A stretch of 64,000 bases of DNA from Paenibacillus sp. AN1007 (lineage in GTDB: Bacteria > Bacillota > Bacilli > Paenibacillales > Paenibacillaceae): assembly GCF_040702995.1 (NCBI RefSeq), contig NZ_CP159992.1, positions 3,559,501-3,623,500 of the forward strand, given 5' to 3'. The position numbers and the translations under genes are program-made. Of the stretch, positions 1 to 9,232 are shown piece by piece. Every line of letters begins with the position of its first letter. Positions within the stretch are counted from its first letter, which is position 1. The notes below the pieces were generated by a model. It had not been told where the DNA came from. It searched no databases and saw nothing but the letters and a program-made list of their open reading frames with translations.

Positions 1-903
1 CGCCGTAATCAAGATGACAGCCGCCCCGATGGGAAGCAGCCTGATGATCTGCTGAAAAAACGGCAGGTTGCGCATCATATCTTCCTCTGGCAGTAATACG
101 ACGTAGTTCATCTCCGACATCGCAGAAGGAATGCCTACCATCAGATATTGACGAGCCTGCCTGCCAGGTTCAGAGATCACCTGATACGGGCTCTCCAACC
201 CGGTCAAATGATCGGCCGCCAGCTTGATCTGCCCCGCGTTTAACGTAGAATCGGATAAAGCTCTGCCATCGGGTGTAACGATAACCGCTCCACCTCTGTC
301 TCCCGATTCCGTAAACTGCTGTGAGTCATTCAGCGCATTCATATTGACCAGTGCACCGGCATAAAACTGCTGATTAATGCGCACCGTTTTCACAAGCGCA
401 TTAAACGATCCTCCGCGCACAATGCTCCATTCCGGCTTCTGAATATCTCCTTCCAGCTGACGCATCTGGGCAGGCATGTTGCGCTGTACCACGGATTTTT
501 TAATATCATAATTGCCCGCGGTCGCCAGCAGCAGGTCATCATTCACAGCATCATACAAATAAAAAGAGTCGATAAGATTGTAGAAACCGATATCGGTCAT
601 AAATTTATTCATGATGCGCTGTTTGGCAATGATATAGTCTCCGCTTCCGTATTGAAGAAAAAACAGAGAGATAATATCAGGGTCACGCTCGCCCAAACTG
701 TATAAATATCGATTCGTTTCCTGTAATACTCGCTCATTTTGTTCCACGTTTTTGGCGAGATGATTCATATTGGTAAGGGATACCTTATCCCGGACAACCT
801 TCATAGCGTACACATTGTTGTAGTACAGCAGCAAAAATAGAGGAAGCATGATCAGTGTAAGTCCCACAATAAATTTAAAACGCAATGAACGGATCAGGTT
901 CAT
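1..903 (-). CDS. Sensor histidine kinase, N-terminal part (cut by window edge)
   Basis: The frame is open from an ATG at 903 to base 1, giving about 301 residues of the N-terminal part. It starts with a short basic stretch, then one membrane segment (about residues 8-28), then a long extracytoplasmic region of the dCACHE type, and a second hydrophobic segment begins at the window edge (around PIGAAVILI). This layout is that of YesM-type sensor kinases of Paenibacillus and Bacillus, which sense outside ligands, often sugars; the HAMP and kinase domains would lie left of the window. The start is supported by AAAGGACGG about 6 bases before the ATG. The kinase call is inferred from architecture, since no catalytic domain is visible. 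Confidence 0.72.
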   Translation of the reverse strand, partial: MNLIRSLRFKFIVGLTLIMLPLFLLLYYNNVYAMKVVRDKVSLTNMNHLAKNVEQNERVLQETNRYLYSLGERDPDIISLFFLQYGSGDYIIAKQRIMNKFMTDIGFYNLIDSFYLYDAVNDDLLLATAGNYDIKKSVVQRNMPAQMRQLEGDIQKPEWSIVRGGSFNALVKTVRINQQFYAGALVNMNALNDSQQFTESGDRGGAVIVTPDGRALSDSTLNAGQIKLAADHLTGLESPYQVISEPGRQARQYLMVGIPSAMSEMNYVVLLPEEDMMRNLPFFQQIIRLLPIGAAVILITA

Positions 904-1277
904 AGATTACCGTCCTTTTGATTCAGACTGAGCTGCATTTTCTAATTTCTCCCTGAAGATGGCATGTATATTGTAATCACCTCTGTTTGACGCTGTCTAT
1001 CAGGTTCGGTGACTCCCGGATATGTGTTCTTGTGACTTGATGCAAATCATATGCTCCCGCGACGTGCATGCCAGCATTTAATCATAATAATTCTCCGAAT
1101 GTAAAAAAAATCCTGCTGTATATGTTGAACCAAAGACAAAGACGCTCACACCAAGTATGCGAAAGACAGAATAAGAATAATCTTTCAATCGCTGCGGCTC
1201 CTTGAACACCCGGGCTTGACATGCATAGGATATATCACGCCCGGGTCGGTGACCAGGGATATAGGGAGGCTGTCATC
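904..1277. other. Intergenic region between divergent kinase and transporter genes
   Basis: This 374-base gap separates two divergently transcribed genes, so it should hold both promoters. No convincing RNA gene or ORF is seen. The only marked structure is the inverted repeat at 1208-1246, listed separately. Confidence 0.5.
1208..1246. promoter_or_regulatory. Inverted repeat ACCCGGGC / GCCCGGGT before transporter gene
   Basis: Two perfect 8-base arms, ACCCGGGC at 1208-1215 and GCCCGGGT at 1239-1246, flank 23 bases that begin with TTGACA (1216-1221). The repeat ends 17 bases before the Shine-Dalgarno of the downstream gene. It could be a regulator binding site or a 5'-leader hairpin. The role is inferred. 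Confidence 0.35.
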
Positions 1278-2693
1278 ATGATGAATATTCAACTCGTCCC
1301 GCTGCATTATGTATATCTGGCATTTATTGTCCTGATTATCGCTGTTATGGTGCGGCGCAGAGATACCACAATCATCTGTGTCGCAGGCATTATGACCGTT
1401 GGACTGCTGGCAGCGGAAACGTTAAGCGGGTCGGTCGCCGGAATCTTCAACAGTTTTATCTACGCAGCGAAAGAATTATTAAGTACAATCTTTATCATTT
1501 CAATTATTGTTGCGATGAGCCGCGTTCTGATCCGAACAGGAATTAATGAAGTCATGGTCGCACCCCTCACCCGATTTATTCGTACGCCCTCAGCCGCATT
1601 CTGGGGTATAGGACTGATTATGATGGTGGTATCCTTATTTTTCTGGCCTTCTCCGGCAGTTGCATTGATTGGAGCCGTGCTTTTGCCTGCAGCCGTTCGT
1701 GTGGGTTTACCTCCGATTGGAGCCGCTATCGCCATGAATCTGTTTGGACACGGCATTGCCCTGTCAGGGGATTACATCATTCAAGGTGCTCCGAAACTTA
1801 CAGCCGATGCAGCAGGCCTTCCCGTTACGTCGGTGATGGCTGCCAGTGTTCCTCTCGTCATCGTCATGGGTACGGTATCTACCCTTACCGCATTCTGGAT
1901 GCTTCGCAAAGAAATGAAATCCACCCAAGGGAAGGTACAGGATTCTGTGCAGCAGCAGTCAGCATCTGAGTCACAATCAGAAACAAATGAATCTGCACCC
2001 TTCCAAGCGATGCCTCTTCGTCTGAGAAAAACATTCGCTCTGCTCATTCCGTTGTTATTCGCACTGGACGTTGTACTGATGTTTGTGCTTGACCTGCAGG
2101 GCGGGGACGCTACCGCACTAATCGGGGGAACCGCGGTTGTTATTCTGATTGCCGTTTCTATTACTGCACACCTCCTTAGCGGATCAGAGGAAACGACCCA
2201 TTATCTCATTGAGGGATTTCAATTCGGATTCAAAGTATTTGGTCCAGTCATTCCGATTGCCGCATTCTTTTATCTTGGAGACGCTGCCATTACCGAGTTA
2301 TTTGTAAACCCGCTTCCTGAAGGATCCCATGGCATCGTCAATGATCTCGGAGTGGCGCTTGCGGGGCTTGTGCCTTTGAATGACACCGTGGGGGCTGTTA
2401 CCATGACTGTTACCGGAGCCGTGACAGGTATGGACGGCTCCGGATTTTCAGGAATTTCACTGGTTGGCTCCACGGCTTCCATGTTTGCCGGAACAGCAGG
2501 CTCTGCCCCGATGCTTACCGCACTTGGCCAAGTAGCCGCAATCTGGGTCGGCGGCGGAACGTTAATTCCGTGGGCGTTGATTCCAGCGGCAGCCATCTGC
2601 GGGGTCAGCCCGTTTGAACTGGCACGGCGCAATCTGAAACCGGTGATTCTTGGATTAATCGTAACTACCATAGCGGCTATTTTTCTCCTCTAA
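1278..2693 (+). CDS. Multipass inner-membrane transporter, family not certain
   Basis: The product has 471 residues and is almost entirely hydrophobic, with roughly 11-12 predicted membrane helices and one polar cytoplasmic loop (about residues 215-245, rich in Q, S and E). Two glycine-rich segments (FGHGIALSGDYII near residue 160 and LVGSTASMFAGTAGSAP near 400) resemble re-entrant loops of ion-transporter superfamily permeases (ArsB/NhaD, CitM, GntP types). Substrate is unknown. An ATG 57 bases upstream is possible, but AGGGAGG at 1263-1269 sits 8 bases before the ATG at 1278, so that start is chosen. The gene is divergent from the sensor kinase, so the two may be co-regulated. Confidence 0.7.
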   Translation: MMNIQLVPLHYVYLAFIVLIIAVMVRRRDTTIICVAGIMTVGLLAAETLSGSVAGIFNSFIYAAKELLSTIFIISIIVAMSRVLIRTGINEVMVAPLTRFIRTPSAAFWGIGLIMMVVSLFFWPSPAVALIGAVLLPAAVRVGLPPIGAAIAMNLFGHGIALSGDYIIQGAPKLTADAAGLPVTSVMAASVPLVIVMGTVSTLTAFWMLRKEMKSTQGKVQDSVQQQSASESQSETNESAPFQAMPLRLRKTFALLIPLLFALDVVLMFVLDLQGGDATALIGGTAVVILIAVSITAHLLSGSEETTHYLIEGFQFGFKVFGPVIPIAAFFYLGDAAITELFVNPLPEGSHGIVNDLGVALAGLVPLNDTVGAVTMTVTGAVTGMDGSGFSGISLVGSTASMFAGTAGSAPMLTALGQVAAIWVGGGTLIPWALIPAAAICGVSPFELARRNLKPVILGLIVTTIAAIFLL

Positions 2694-2810
2694 ATGTGAC
2701 GCGTGATCGAGACCAATCTCGCAGCAGACGTTGGGCATCCTGCTGACGCGAATTAACCGTCGACACATGTGCCATCACCACTGCAGTGGTATCCAGCCTG
2801 CCGCTTAACC

Positions 2811-3023
2811 TCATTGCGGACTATGGCCTGCGGATACCACATGTTTCACTCGGCCGACTTGCCCGCTTGTTAATCTCACTTTAATCCCATGAGGATGTGT
2901 TGGCGAATTGGTTAACAAGTCCTTAACGATTCCTCTCGTCAGTTTACCAGAAGATTGATCCTGCTTCAGTACGATATCGACCTCCAAACCAGGTCTGATG
3001 TCTGCTCTCTTTTGTCCATTCAA
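2811..3023 (-). CDS. ywbE: YwbE family protein
   Basis: This small protein (70 residues) begins MNGQKRADIRPGLEVDIVLK and carries the family core SGKLTRGIVKDLLTNS and HPHGIKVRL, close to what I recall of B. subtilis YwbE (about 67 residues). The family is a short basic domain of unknown function, possibly a KOW-like fold (inference). A GTG at 3032 is in frame, but the Shine-Dalgarno AGAAGG lies 8 bases before the TTG at 3023 and almost touches the GTG. TTG also gives the family N-terminus, so it is preferred. The last dozen residues look non-conserved. Confidence 0.85.
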   Translation of the reverse strand: MNGQKRADIRPGLEVDIVLKQDQSSGKLTRGIVKDLLTNSPTHPHGIKVRLTSGQVGRVKHVVSAGHSPQ

Positions 3024-3327
3024 CTTATTCACCTTCTCTTTATAGAAATCTCAGCAATGCAGCATCTGCCATTACATGAACGGTATGCAGCATGTTCTAC
3101 ACCTACGGCATTATCTATTCTAGACGTTTGAGCTGCAAAACAAAAGACTGCATCATACATGCAGATGCCCTGCAGCGGATCATGCCAAACAACCGCAGTC
3201 CGGCATTGCATCAAGGACCTGCGGTTGGAAATGGCATGACGGCATACGAGCGACTACTGCGGATCGATCCAGCCATACTTCAATAATGAAGAGATTGAAA
3301 CTTACCTCCCCAGTGTTAAGGATGGCA
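3024..3327. other. Intergenic region, nothing recognised
   Basis: About 300 bases lie between the ywbE start and the end of the deacetylase gene, both on the minus strand. It should hold the ywbE promoter. No RNA gene, repeat or clear terminator was seen. Confidence 0.4.
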
Positions 3328-4107
3328 TTACGGCAGTGAAGAGGATAAACCATCCTTCGCAGCTTCACGGGCTTTCACCGCAAGAAGTTCCGATACCGTC
3401 ACAAACTGATATCCCTGCTCCTGTAGTTTGGGAAGGATTGTTTTTAGCGCTTCAATGGTATGAGATTTGCCATCTACTTTGTCATGAAACAGAACAATAT
3501 CACCATTGCGTGCATTATGCAGCACCTTCTTCGTAATGGCAGACACACCAGGTAAAGCCCAGTCCCGAGTGTCCTGATGCCAAGACCATAAAACAATGGT
3601 GTATCCTTTTTGCTTGGCCGCCTGAATTACCATATCGTTATAGTACCCTCCAGGAGGTCTGAACAGCATCGGGCGATGTGCACCTGCAGCTTCGATTGAA
3701 GCTTCTGCCGCTTCCATATCTTTCATGTACTTGTCTGCTGCTGTTGAGCGAACGGCATACGTATGGGCATACGTATGATTGGCAATCTCATGTCCTTCGA
3801 GCTGCTCCTGTCTGACGAGATCAGGATACTTTTCTGCCCATTTGCCGAGCACAAAAAAAGTTCCCTTAGCGTGGTATTGTTTCAACACAGCCAAAATCTG
3901 GGGAGTCTGCACAGGGTCTGGCCCATCATCAAAGGTCAGGGCGATTAATTTGTCCTGTGTAGGGACTTCCCATACGATCTCTCCCCGCTCTTCATAATAC
4001 TGGCGATTCTTCTGCACGGGCTTGGCATACGCTGAACTCGCTGCACTGCTCTGCAGCATCACAGCCAGTATAAATAATGCGATGAATCGGGTTGCTTTCA
4101 GGTTCAT
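3328..4107 (-). CDS. Polysaccharide deacetylase, secreted
   Basis: The 259-residue protein has a signal peptide (hydrophobic residues about 8-27, likely cleavage after AYA) followed by a NodB-homology domain. Motif 1 is TFDDGPD near residue 58, the metal-binding HTYAH near residue 111 is motif 2, and RPPGGYYND near residue 150 is motif 3; the conserved C-terminal LFHD and SELL segments are present. Such CE4 enzymes remove N- or O-acetyl groups from peptidoglycan, chitin or xylan using a divalent metal held by one Asp and two His. All key residues are visible, so it should be active. It lies alone between ywbE and the antiporter gene on the same strand. The polymer cannot be told from sequence. 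Confidence 0.88.
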   Translation of the reverse strand: MNLKATRFIALFILAVMLQSSAASSAYAKPVQKNRQYYEERGEIVWEVPTQDKLIALTFDDGPDPVQTPQILAVLKQYHAKGTFFVLGKWAEKYPDLVRQEQLEGHEIANHTYAHTYAVRSTAADKYMKDMEAAEASIEAAGAHRPMLFRPPGGYYNDMVIQAAKQKGYTIVLWSWHQDTRDWALPGVSAITKKVLHNARNGDIVLFHDKVDGKSHTIEALKTILPKLQEQGYQFVTVSELLAVKAREAAKDGLSSSLP

Positions 4108-4187
4108 GTCGTATCCTCACTTTGATTTTCATACGTCAAACTCTCCATTAGCATTGCCCGATTCGTGCAAACTCATGAATGACCGAA

Positions 4188-6215
4188 TTAATCGTTTTTC
4201 AAAGCCGTCGCCTCCACATCATTGATGTAACGACGCAGCTTTGCCGCCGTATCCCGGGTAATTTCGCCGTTCTCATATAATTGCTGTACCGTATTGCGCT
4301 GCTCTTGAATCGCAACCATCTGAAGCTCCAGTTTATCCTGATCAAACGGATCTTCCGTCTTGTCCTGATTCCAGGCACGCAGTTTTGCGATTACTCGCTC
4401 ATATTTGGCGATAACGGCAAGGGCAGCGGCACGGTTGGTATCATTCATCTGTGCGCGGATGGCTTTGATCGCTGCCTGTGATGTGCGCAGCTTTACTTTA
4501 CGGAACAGTTCTGCATTCTCAAGCATAAACGGCTGCTCTTGTTTCCTCGAGCCGTTCGTGAACAGCTGGCTCAGCATACGCATAATCTCTTTCAACGAGT
4601 CGAGAAGCTGTGTATTGGTTCGGTTGGACAGCATCATCTCCTTGCGGTCGAGCCAGTGATCACATTTAAAAGCCGCTTCAGGCCCAAGAGCATTTTCAGC
4701 CTGCATCGTTTCTATCTCTCTGCGCTCGGCTCGGGTGGCCATCAGATTTATGGCTGTTTCCTGTTTTTGCATCACTTTACGATTATCCGCAGTAAACTGT
4801 CCTGTCACTTGTTTGATATATTTGGACAAGTCGGATACAACGGCCAATGCGGCAGCTTTATTTTCATCATTCATCTCGGATTTGACAGCTCGAATGGCAG
4901 CATTCAACATAATGTCCTGGGCTCTGCGTTCCGACTTCTTCGGTGTATTCTCATCTGAAGTTTTCCCGTCTCCTTTAGCCAACACGGGCAGCAGGACACT
5001 TGCAGCAATCAGAGAGAACAGAATAACACCCGCCGCCAAAAAAATAATTAGATCGCGCTCAGGAAACGGTGATCCGTCCTGAAGCACGTATGGAATTGAA
5101 AATGCCCCAGCCAGCGTTACCGCACCTCTCACTCCCGAAAGAGATAGAATTGTAATTTCCTTGAAGCGAGGTTTCCCGATAGCGGACTTGGCCCGCAGCC
5201 ATTCATTACCCTGCCAGAACAAATAAATCCACAAAAAACGAAGCAGGACAAGCAGCAGTGAAATCAGCACAACATACCCAAGCACTTCAAAGTTATTAAA
5301 TGACACATTGACAAAGATCGTACTCAGTACATCGGGTACCTGCACGCCAAGAATAACAAACACGAGACCGTTCAAAAGAAATAAAATTACGGACCAAGTG
5401 CTCGCAGACACCACCTGCATCTTGAGCTGGACCGATTCTGCACGGTCACGTTCAACCGCATGAATAATTCCGCCTGCAACTACCGCCAGGATGCCGGAAA
5501 CTCCAATCTCTTCACTTACCAGATAGATTACGAATGGTGTCAGAATCTGCAGCAGCATATGAATGGTGACATCCTCCATACCAAGCCTGCGAATCCAGAC
5601 TCCGAGACGGATAAAAAGGAAGGACATCAATGCACCCGCGAGCAGACCTCCTACAGCAATGATGATGAAACTAACCGATGCTTGAGCCAGTGAAAAAACG
5701 CCAGTCACCGCAGCAGCGATTGCAAATTTAAAAGCCACAAGGCCTGAAGCGTCATTCATCAATGCTTCGCCTTCCAGAAGTCTATGTATGCTTTTGGGCA
5801 GATGCACACGTCCGGCCATGGCTCCTACAGCCACTGCATCTGTCGGAGACAGGATAGCCGCGAGCGCAAATGCAGCAGGCAGCGGAATCGTCGGAATCAG
5901 CCAATGTATGGCATAACCAGCCACTGCAACGGTAACAAATACCAGCCCGAGCGCAAGCAGAAGAATGGGTGCACGCAGGTTCCACAGTTCATTTCTTGGC
6001 GTTCTTTTGCCATCGTTATACAGCAGAGGAGCAATGAATAACACAAAAAACAATTCGGGATTAAGGGGCAGATGGACGCCAGCAGGCAGCAGTGCAATGA
6101 GTACGCCTAGTGCAATCTGTATAAGCGGAACGGGAATAAAAGGTACGAAACGGTTCAGCACGTTGGATAAACCGATCAGACCCAGCAAAACAAGTACGGT
6201 TATAAATAACTCCAT
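4188..6215 (-). CDS. nhaK: CPA1-family Na+/H+ antiporter, NhaK-like
   Basis: The product has 675 residues. Residues 1 to about 410 form 12-13 membrane helices of the monovalent cation:proton antiporter-1 family, including the ion-binding FALAAILSPTDAVAVGAMA and NDASGLVAFK segments. A long charged cytoplasmic tail of about 260 residues follows, with two similar stretches around INLMATRAE and AAIKAIRAQMNDTNRAAALAVI. Length and layout match B. subtilis NhaK (YvgP), which exports Na+, Li+ and K+. The start ATG follows AAAGGAATG. It is divergent from the small YneQ-like gene across about 220 bases. The internal duplication in the tail (AAIRAVKSEMNDENKAAALAVV against the later copy) suggests a repeated regulatory module. 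Confidence 0.86.
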   Translation of the reverse strand: MELFITVLVLLGLIGLSNVLNRFVPFIPVPLIQIALGVLIALLPAGVHLPLNPELFFVLFIAPLLYNDGKRTPRNELWNLRAPILLLALGLVFVTVAVAGYAIHWLIPTIPLPAAFALAAILSPTDAVAVGAMAGRVHLPKSIHRLLEGEALMNDASGLVAFKFAIAAAVTGVFSLAQASVSFIIIAVGGLLAGALMSFLFIRLGVWIRRLGMEDVTIHMLLQILTPFVIYLVSEEIGVSGILAVVAGGIIHAVERDRAESVQLKMQVVSASTWSVILFLLNGLVFVILGVQVPDVLSTIFVNVSFNNFEVLGYVVLISLLLVLLRFLWIYLFWQGNEWLRAKSAIGKPRFKEITILSLSGVRGAVTLAGAFSIPYVLQDGSPFPERDLIIFLAAGVILFSLIAASVLLPVLAKGDGKTSDENTPKKSERRAQDIMLNAAIRAVKSEMNDENKAAALAVVSDLSKYIKQVTGQFTADNRKVMQKQETAINLMATRAERREIETMQAENALGPEAAFKCDHWLDRKEMMLSNRTNTQLLDSLKEIMRMLSQLFTNGSRKQEQPFMLENAELFRKVKLRTSQAAIKAIRAQMNDTNRAAALAVIAKYERVIAKLRAWNQDKTEDPFDQDKLELQMVAIQEQRNTVQQLYENGEITRDTAAKLRRYINDVEATALKND

Positions 6216-6437
6216 GATGACATTCCTTTCCGCTGCTAAAGTTACGAATGCTTTTTCATGAACTTTATTCTAACAAAAACATACATGACTATAACAATGT
6301 TTTCATATTCATATTTATTCTCATTTACCCATTTCAACAGCACTGATACGCATGTGCCGAAACATTTTTGATTGATGTTATATATAAGATGTACAATATG
6401 TTGAGGACCATACTCTGTCAGAAAGGAACGTTCAATT

Positions 6438-6737
6438 ATGGCTTTTGGAATTAAACGACAGGAACTCGCAGCGTGGAAGGAACAAGTCGCCCGCGGCGAG
6501 ATCGCTTTTCTCACTCATTTCTGGATCGATTCCCGTTTTCCAGGCATGACCAGCGTTACCAAAGTAGGCTGTGCAGATCTGAATCGTTTGGAACAATGGT
6601 GCCGCGAACACGGACTTGACCCCCGTTATATTCATCGAAGACAACCCTTCCCTCATTTTGATTTAATGGGCAGCAGACAGAAAGACATCCTAATGCAGGA
6701 AGGCCTGAGCGACCATGTATCCCGTTTTCACCTGTAA
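6438..6737 (+). CDS. Small conserved protein, YneQ-like
   Basis: This 99-residue soluble protein starts MAFGIKRQELAAWKE and contains FLTHFWIDSRFPGM, a CADLNRLEQWC segment, and YIHRRQPFPHFDLMG. The pattern resembles B. subtilis YneQ as I remember it, a protein of unknown function. Two cysteines and several histidines could bind metal, which is speculation. An AAAGGAA Shine-Dalgarno precedes the ATG. It converges with the marR gene downstream; an imperfect hairpin (6760-6806) lies between them. Confidence 0.72.
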   Translation: MAFGIKRQELAAWKEQVARGEIAFLTHFWIDSRFPGMTSVTKVGCADLNRLEQWCREHGLDPRYIHRRQPFPHFDLMGSRQKDILMQEGLSDHVSRFHL

Positions 6738-6846
6738 TGCTGCTGAACGCGCAAAACGCCAGTCTTCACGGTTCATACCCGGTATCGGGATGAAACATGA
6801 GGACTGACGTCTTCAGATGTCATATCCAATTTAAATTTTTTATGCA

Positions 6847-7329
6847 CTAACGATACGTCTGCTCTAGTGATCTCATTTTTTCCAGCAGCTTCATTTCTAT
6901 TTTTTTGAGCATACCCAGCATTAACTGCTGCTCCTCCTCCGTAAGCGCTTGTAACAGCTCCCAAGTCATACGACCGCGGTTGACATTTAGCGCCGTGGCT
7001 AACTGCTCGCCCTCTTCTGTTAAAGACAGCCACACAATTCTGCGATCTTCCTCGCTGCGTTCCCGCTGAATCAGATTTTCACTTTCAAGCTGATTAAGAA
7101 CGATCGTTGTTGCCCCGGATGACAGACTAAGCTGACGCGCTACATCGACAGCCATGCAGCGCTTTTCACGCAGGATCATACCCAATATATGGCTTTTTGT
7201 TGGATTCAGCTTACAGTTGGTTTCCGATTTTTGCTGCTGGTCCAATACTTTATTTTTATATCTGAAGAAGGCCTCCAACAATTGATCGACGTTTGCCAAT
7301 TGCGAGTTTCGCTCCGTATTCGGGCTCAT
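6847..7329 (-). CDS. MarR family transcriptional regulator
   Basis: The 160-residue protein has the MarR winged-helix layout: an N-terminal dimerisation helix, then SHILGMILREKRCMAVDVARQLSLSSGATTIVLNQLESENLI as helix-turn-helix and recognition helix, then the wing ERSEEDRRIVWLSLTEEG, and C-terminal dimerisation helices. DRR in the wing is the family signature. It is divergent from the FAD monooxygenase gene, the usual arrangement for MarR proteins that repress a neighbouring detoxification gene and themselves in response to a small phenolic ligand (inference). Candidate operators lie at 7508-7542. The start ATG follows AGGCAGGAGG-like sequence. Confidence 0.9.
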   Translation of the reverse strand: MSPNTERNSQLANVDQLLEAFFRYKNKVLDQQQKSETNCKLNPTKSHILGMILREKRCMAVDVARQLSLSSGATTIVLNQLESENLIQRERSEEDRRIVWLSLTEEGEQLATALNVNRGRMTWELLQALTEEEQQLMLGMLKKIEMKLLEKMRSLEQTYR

Positions 7330-7507
7330 ATATGTTCCTCCTGCCTTTCATCGTAACCTGCCTTATATTGTAACATATTTACACACATTTGGTTGTGAAA
7401 AAAAGAGAGCTGCAGTTGGAAGCTGTTTCTCCGATCATTCACATTAAAAATTACATATCAGCCTATTGTATATGTACAGCTGTTTGATTATAATAACGTA
7501 TATCCTT

Positions 7508-7542
7508 TTAAGTTACTTTTAGTTACTTAATTATTTAAATAA
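7508..7542. promoter_or_regulatory. Candidate MarR operator between divergent genes
   Basis: A quasi-palindrome of two 10-base arms, TTAAGTTACT and AGTTACTTAA, separated by 3 bases (7508-7530) is directly followed by the perfect palindrome TTATTTAAATAA (7531-7542). MarR proteins bind such AT-rich palindromes. The assignment to the adjacent marR gene is inference. Confidence 0.4.
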
Positions 7543-7608
7543 ATCTGTTGTAATAAAGTAAACTTTTTTTCTATCGTTATAGCTTTACCACTATACTGCA
7601 GGGGAATA

Positions 7609-8748
7609 ATGAACATGAACTCAATAAAATCTTATCAAGCATCGGACGCCAGCGATACAGATGTCTGTATCGTCGGGGCAGGCCCCGGAGGCGCATTGCT
7701 TTCATATTTACTAAACCGGAAAGGCATTTCCTCACTGCTCATCGAACGGCAGCCGCATCTTCATAAATCGTTCCGCGGTGAGCTGCTGAACGCAGACGGC
7801 GAAGCCATCTTGAACAAGCACGGCTTGTATGCTCCGATTCAACAGCGCGGGGTACTGCCGCTGGAGCAGATACAATATTGGGAAGAAGGCAGCATCATCC
7901 ATACGATTCATCCTGATGTAAACAAAGGGGAGAATCATGTCGGTATACACGTCCCGCAGGACCACCTTCTTGAAGCTATTACAGCTCAAACCGAAGGCTT
8001 GAGTCCGCTGCATCAGGTCCGGTTTAATACGGTCATGACCGGTCTGCTTCGAGACAAAAGCGGCAGGGTTGCTGGTATTAATGTACGGCAGAAGGGTGTT
8101 CCTGCCTCCATTCGAGCATCAGTCGTTATTGGTGCAGATGGCAGATATTCAGCAGTTCGCAAACATGCGGGTCTTGTACCCGATATCCGCAAGCACGGTT
8201 ACGATCTGTTATGGGCACGCATCCCTGCACCAGCGGGATGGGAACCCGCTGTACGCATGGCTGGTATGGATGGGCAGCAGCTGGCCCTGTTTTCGCAATA
8301 CGGCGGTTATGTTCAGATCGGATGGAATATTCCCGAGGGCGGGTATGCCAAACTGCGTGAAATGCCCTTTGCTCCCTTCGTAGGCAAACTGGTATCTGCC
8401 TTCCCTTGTCTTGCCGACGCTGTCGCTGCGCATATTCAGAACTGGAGTGACTTTGTACTGCTGTCCGTAGAGAGCAGTTATAGTTCCCGATGGGCGGAGG
8501 ATAACGTCGTGCTTATCGGCGATGCTGCTCATACGATGACCCCGACAGGTGCCTTTGGACTGAATGCTGCGCTTGAGGATGCCGATGTCCTCTCTGAACT
8601 GCTGCTTCAGATGGCAGAGGGCCGTTTCGAATCTGCCGAGGTGCTGCAGCAGCTGCAGGCCATCCGCGGCCCGAAAGTACAGCAGCAGTTGGCTCGGCAA
8701 GTTGAGATGGAATCTTCTTTTCGGCAGCGTTATGAATCCTTCCGTTAA
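7609..8748 (+). CDS. FAD-dependent monooxygenase, UbiH/PHBH type
   Basis: The 379-residue protein has the class A flavoprotein monooxygenase fold. The Rossmann FAD motif VCIVGAGPGGALLSYLL is at residues 21-37, the DG motif IGADGRYSAVRK lies near residue 178, and the second FAD motif LIGDAAHTMTPTGAFGLN near residue 304. Such enzymes hydroxylate or epoxidise aromatic or polyene compounds using NAD(P)H and O2. Substrate cannot be told. It is divergent from a marR gene, which suggests inducible handling of an aromatic compound or antibiotic. ATGs at 7609 and 7615 are both possible; AGGGGA lies very close to the first, so 7615 could be the true start. Confidence 0.88.
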   Translation: MNMNSIKSYQASDASDTDVCIVGAGPGGALLSYLLNRKGISSLLIERQPHLHKSFRGELLNADGEAILNKHGLYAPIQQRGVLPLEQIQYWEEGSIIHTIHPDVNKGENHVGIHVPQDHLLEAITAQTEGLSPLHQVRFNTVMTGLLRDKSGRVAGINVRQKGVPASIRASVVIGADGRYSAVRKHAGLVPDIRKHGYDLLWARIPAPAGWEPAVRMAGMDGQQLALFSQYGGYVQIGWNIPEGGYAKLREMPFAPFVGKLVSAFPCLADAVAAHIQNWSDFVLLSVESSYSSRWAEDNVVLIGDAAHTMTPTGAFGLNAALEDADVLSELLLQMAEGRFESAEVLQQLQAIRGPKVQQQLARQVEMESSFRQRYESFR

Positions 8749-8819
8749 AGAGATGGGTATTCTGATTTCCTTTTAAAGATTTCACGCGCTCCGGGTGCTC
8801 ACTGACATAATGACATAAG

Positions 8820-8851
8820 AAAGCCATGCCCCTAACAGAGGCATGGCTTTC
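8820..8851. terminator. Hairpin terminator between convergent genes
   Basis: Arms AAAGCCATGCC and GGCATGGCTTT form a perfect 11-bp stem with a 9-base loop, flanked by A and T runs on both sides. It can end transcription of the monooxygenase gene (plus) and of the small membrane-protein gene (minus). Confidence 0.7.
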
Positions 8852-8920
8852 TTGCTGCTTGCGGTTACAAGTGATCTGTTCATACAGGGGATACACAGCA
8901 TACAGAAGCTTCATTCATGT

Positions 8921-9145
8921 TCATTCAGAATCACGACGCTGATCTTCCTTCTTAAATGCCTGTTCCTGATGCATCTCATAAGAGGGGTCGGATGACCGAT
9001 TAGCGTGCTCATATACAATTCTCTCCAGATTGCTGACCCGGTGAAACATTTGTCTGGTTTTATAAATAACGTAGGTTATACCGATGATGAACAGCACGGC
9101 AATCACAAGAAACACGATCATTCCAGGAAAAAACACAAAAGACAT
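8921..9145 (-). CDS. Small single-pass membrane protein, unknown
   Basis: This 74-residue protein has one membrane helix at about residues 5-28 (MIVFLVIAVLFIIGITYVIY) and a charged cytoplasmic tail with an amphipathic segment MFHRVSNLERIVYEHANR and an acidic-basic end. I do not recognise the family. An AGGAGG site lies before the ATG. It sits between a terminator and the mannosidase operon on the minus strand. Confidence 0.6.
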   Translation of the reverse strand: MSFVFFPGMIVFLVIAVLFIIGITYVIYKTRQMFHRVSNLERIVYEHANRSSDPSYEMHQEQAFKKEDQRRDSE

Positions 9146-9232
9146 GAATGTACATCCTCCTCTCTATGGTCATGTTTCCTTGTCCCGAATACACAATCGT
9201 ATATTACTCTACGTAAATAAAACACAGGGGTT

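Noticed and set aside
2777..2790. Palindrome ACCACTGCAGTGGT after the transporter gene
   Set aside because: It is perfect but short, with no T run or promoter context; it may be chance.
6760..6806. Terminator between the YneQ-like gene and marR
   Set aside because: CAGTC...GACTG and inner arms pair only imperfectly and no T run follows on either strand.
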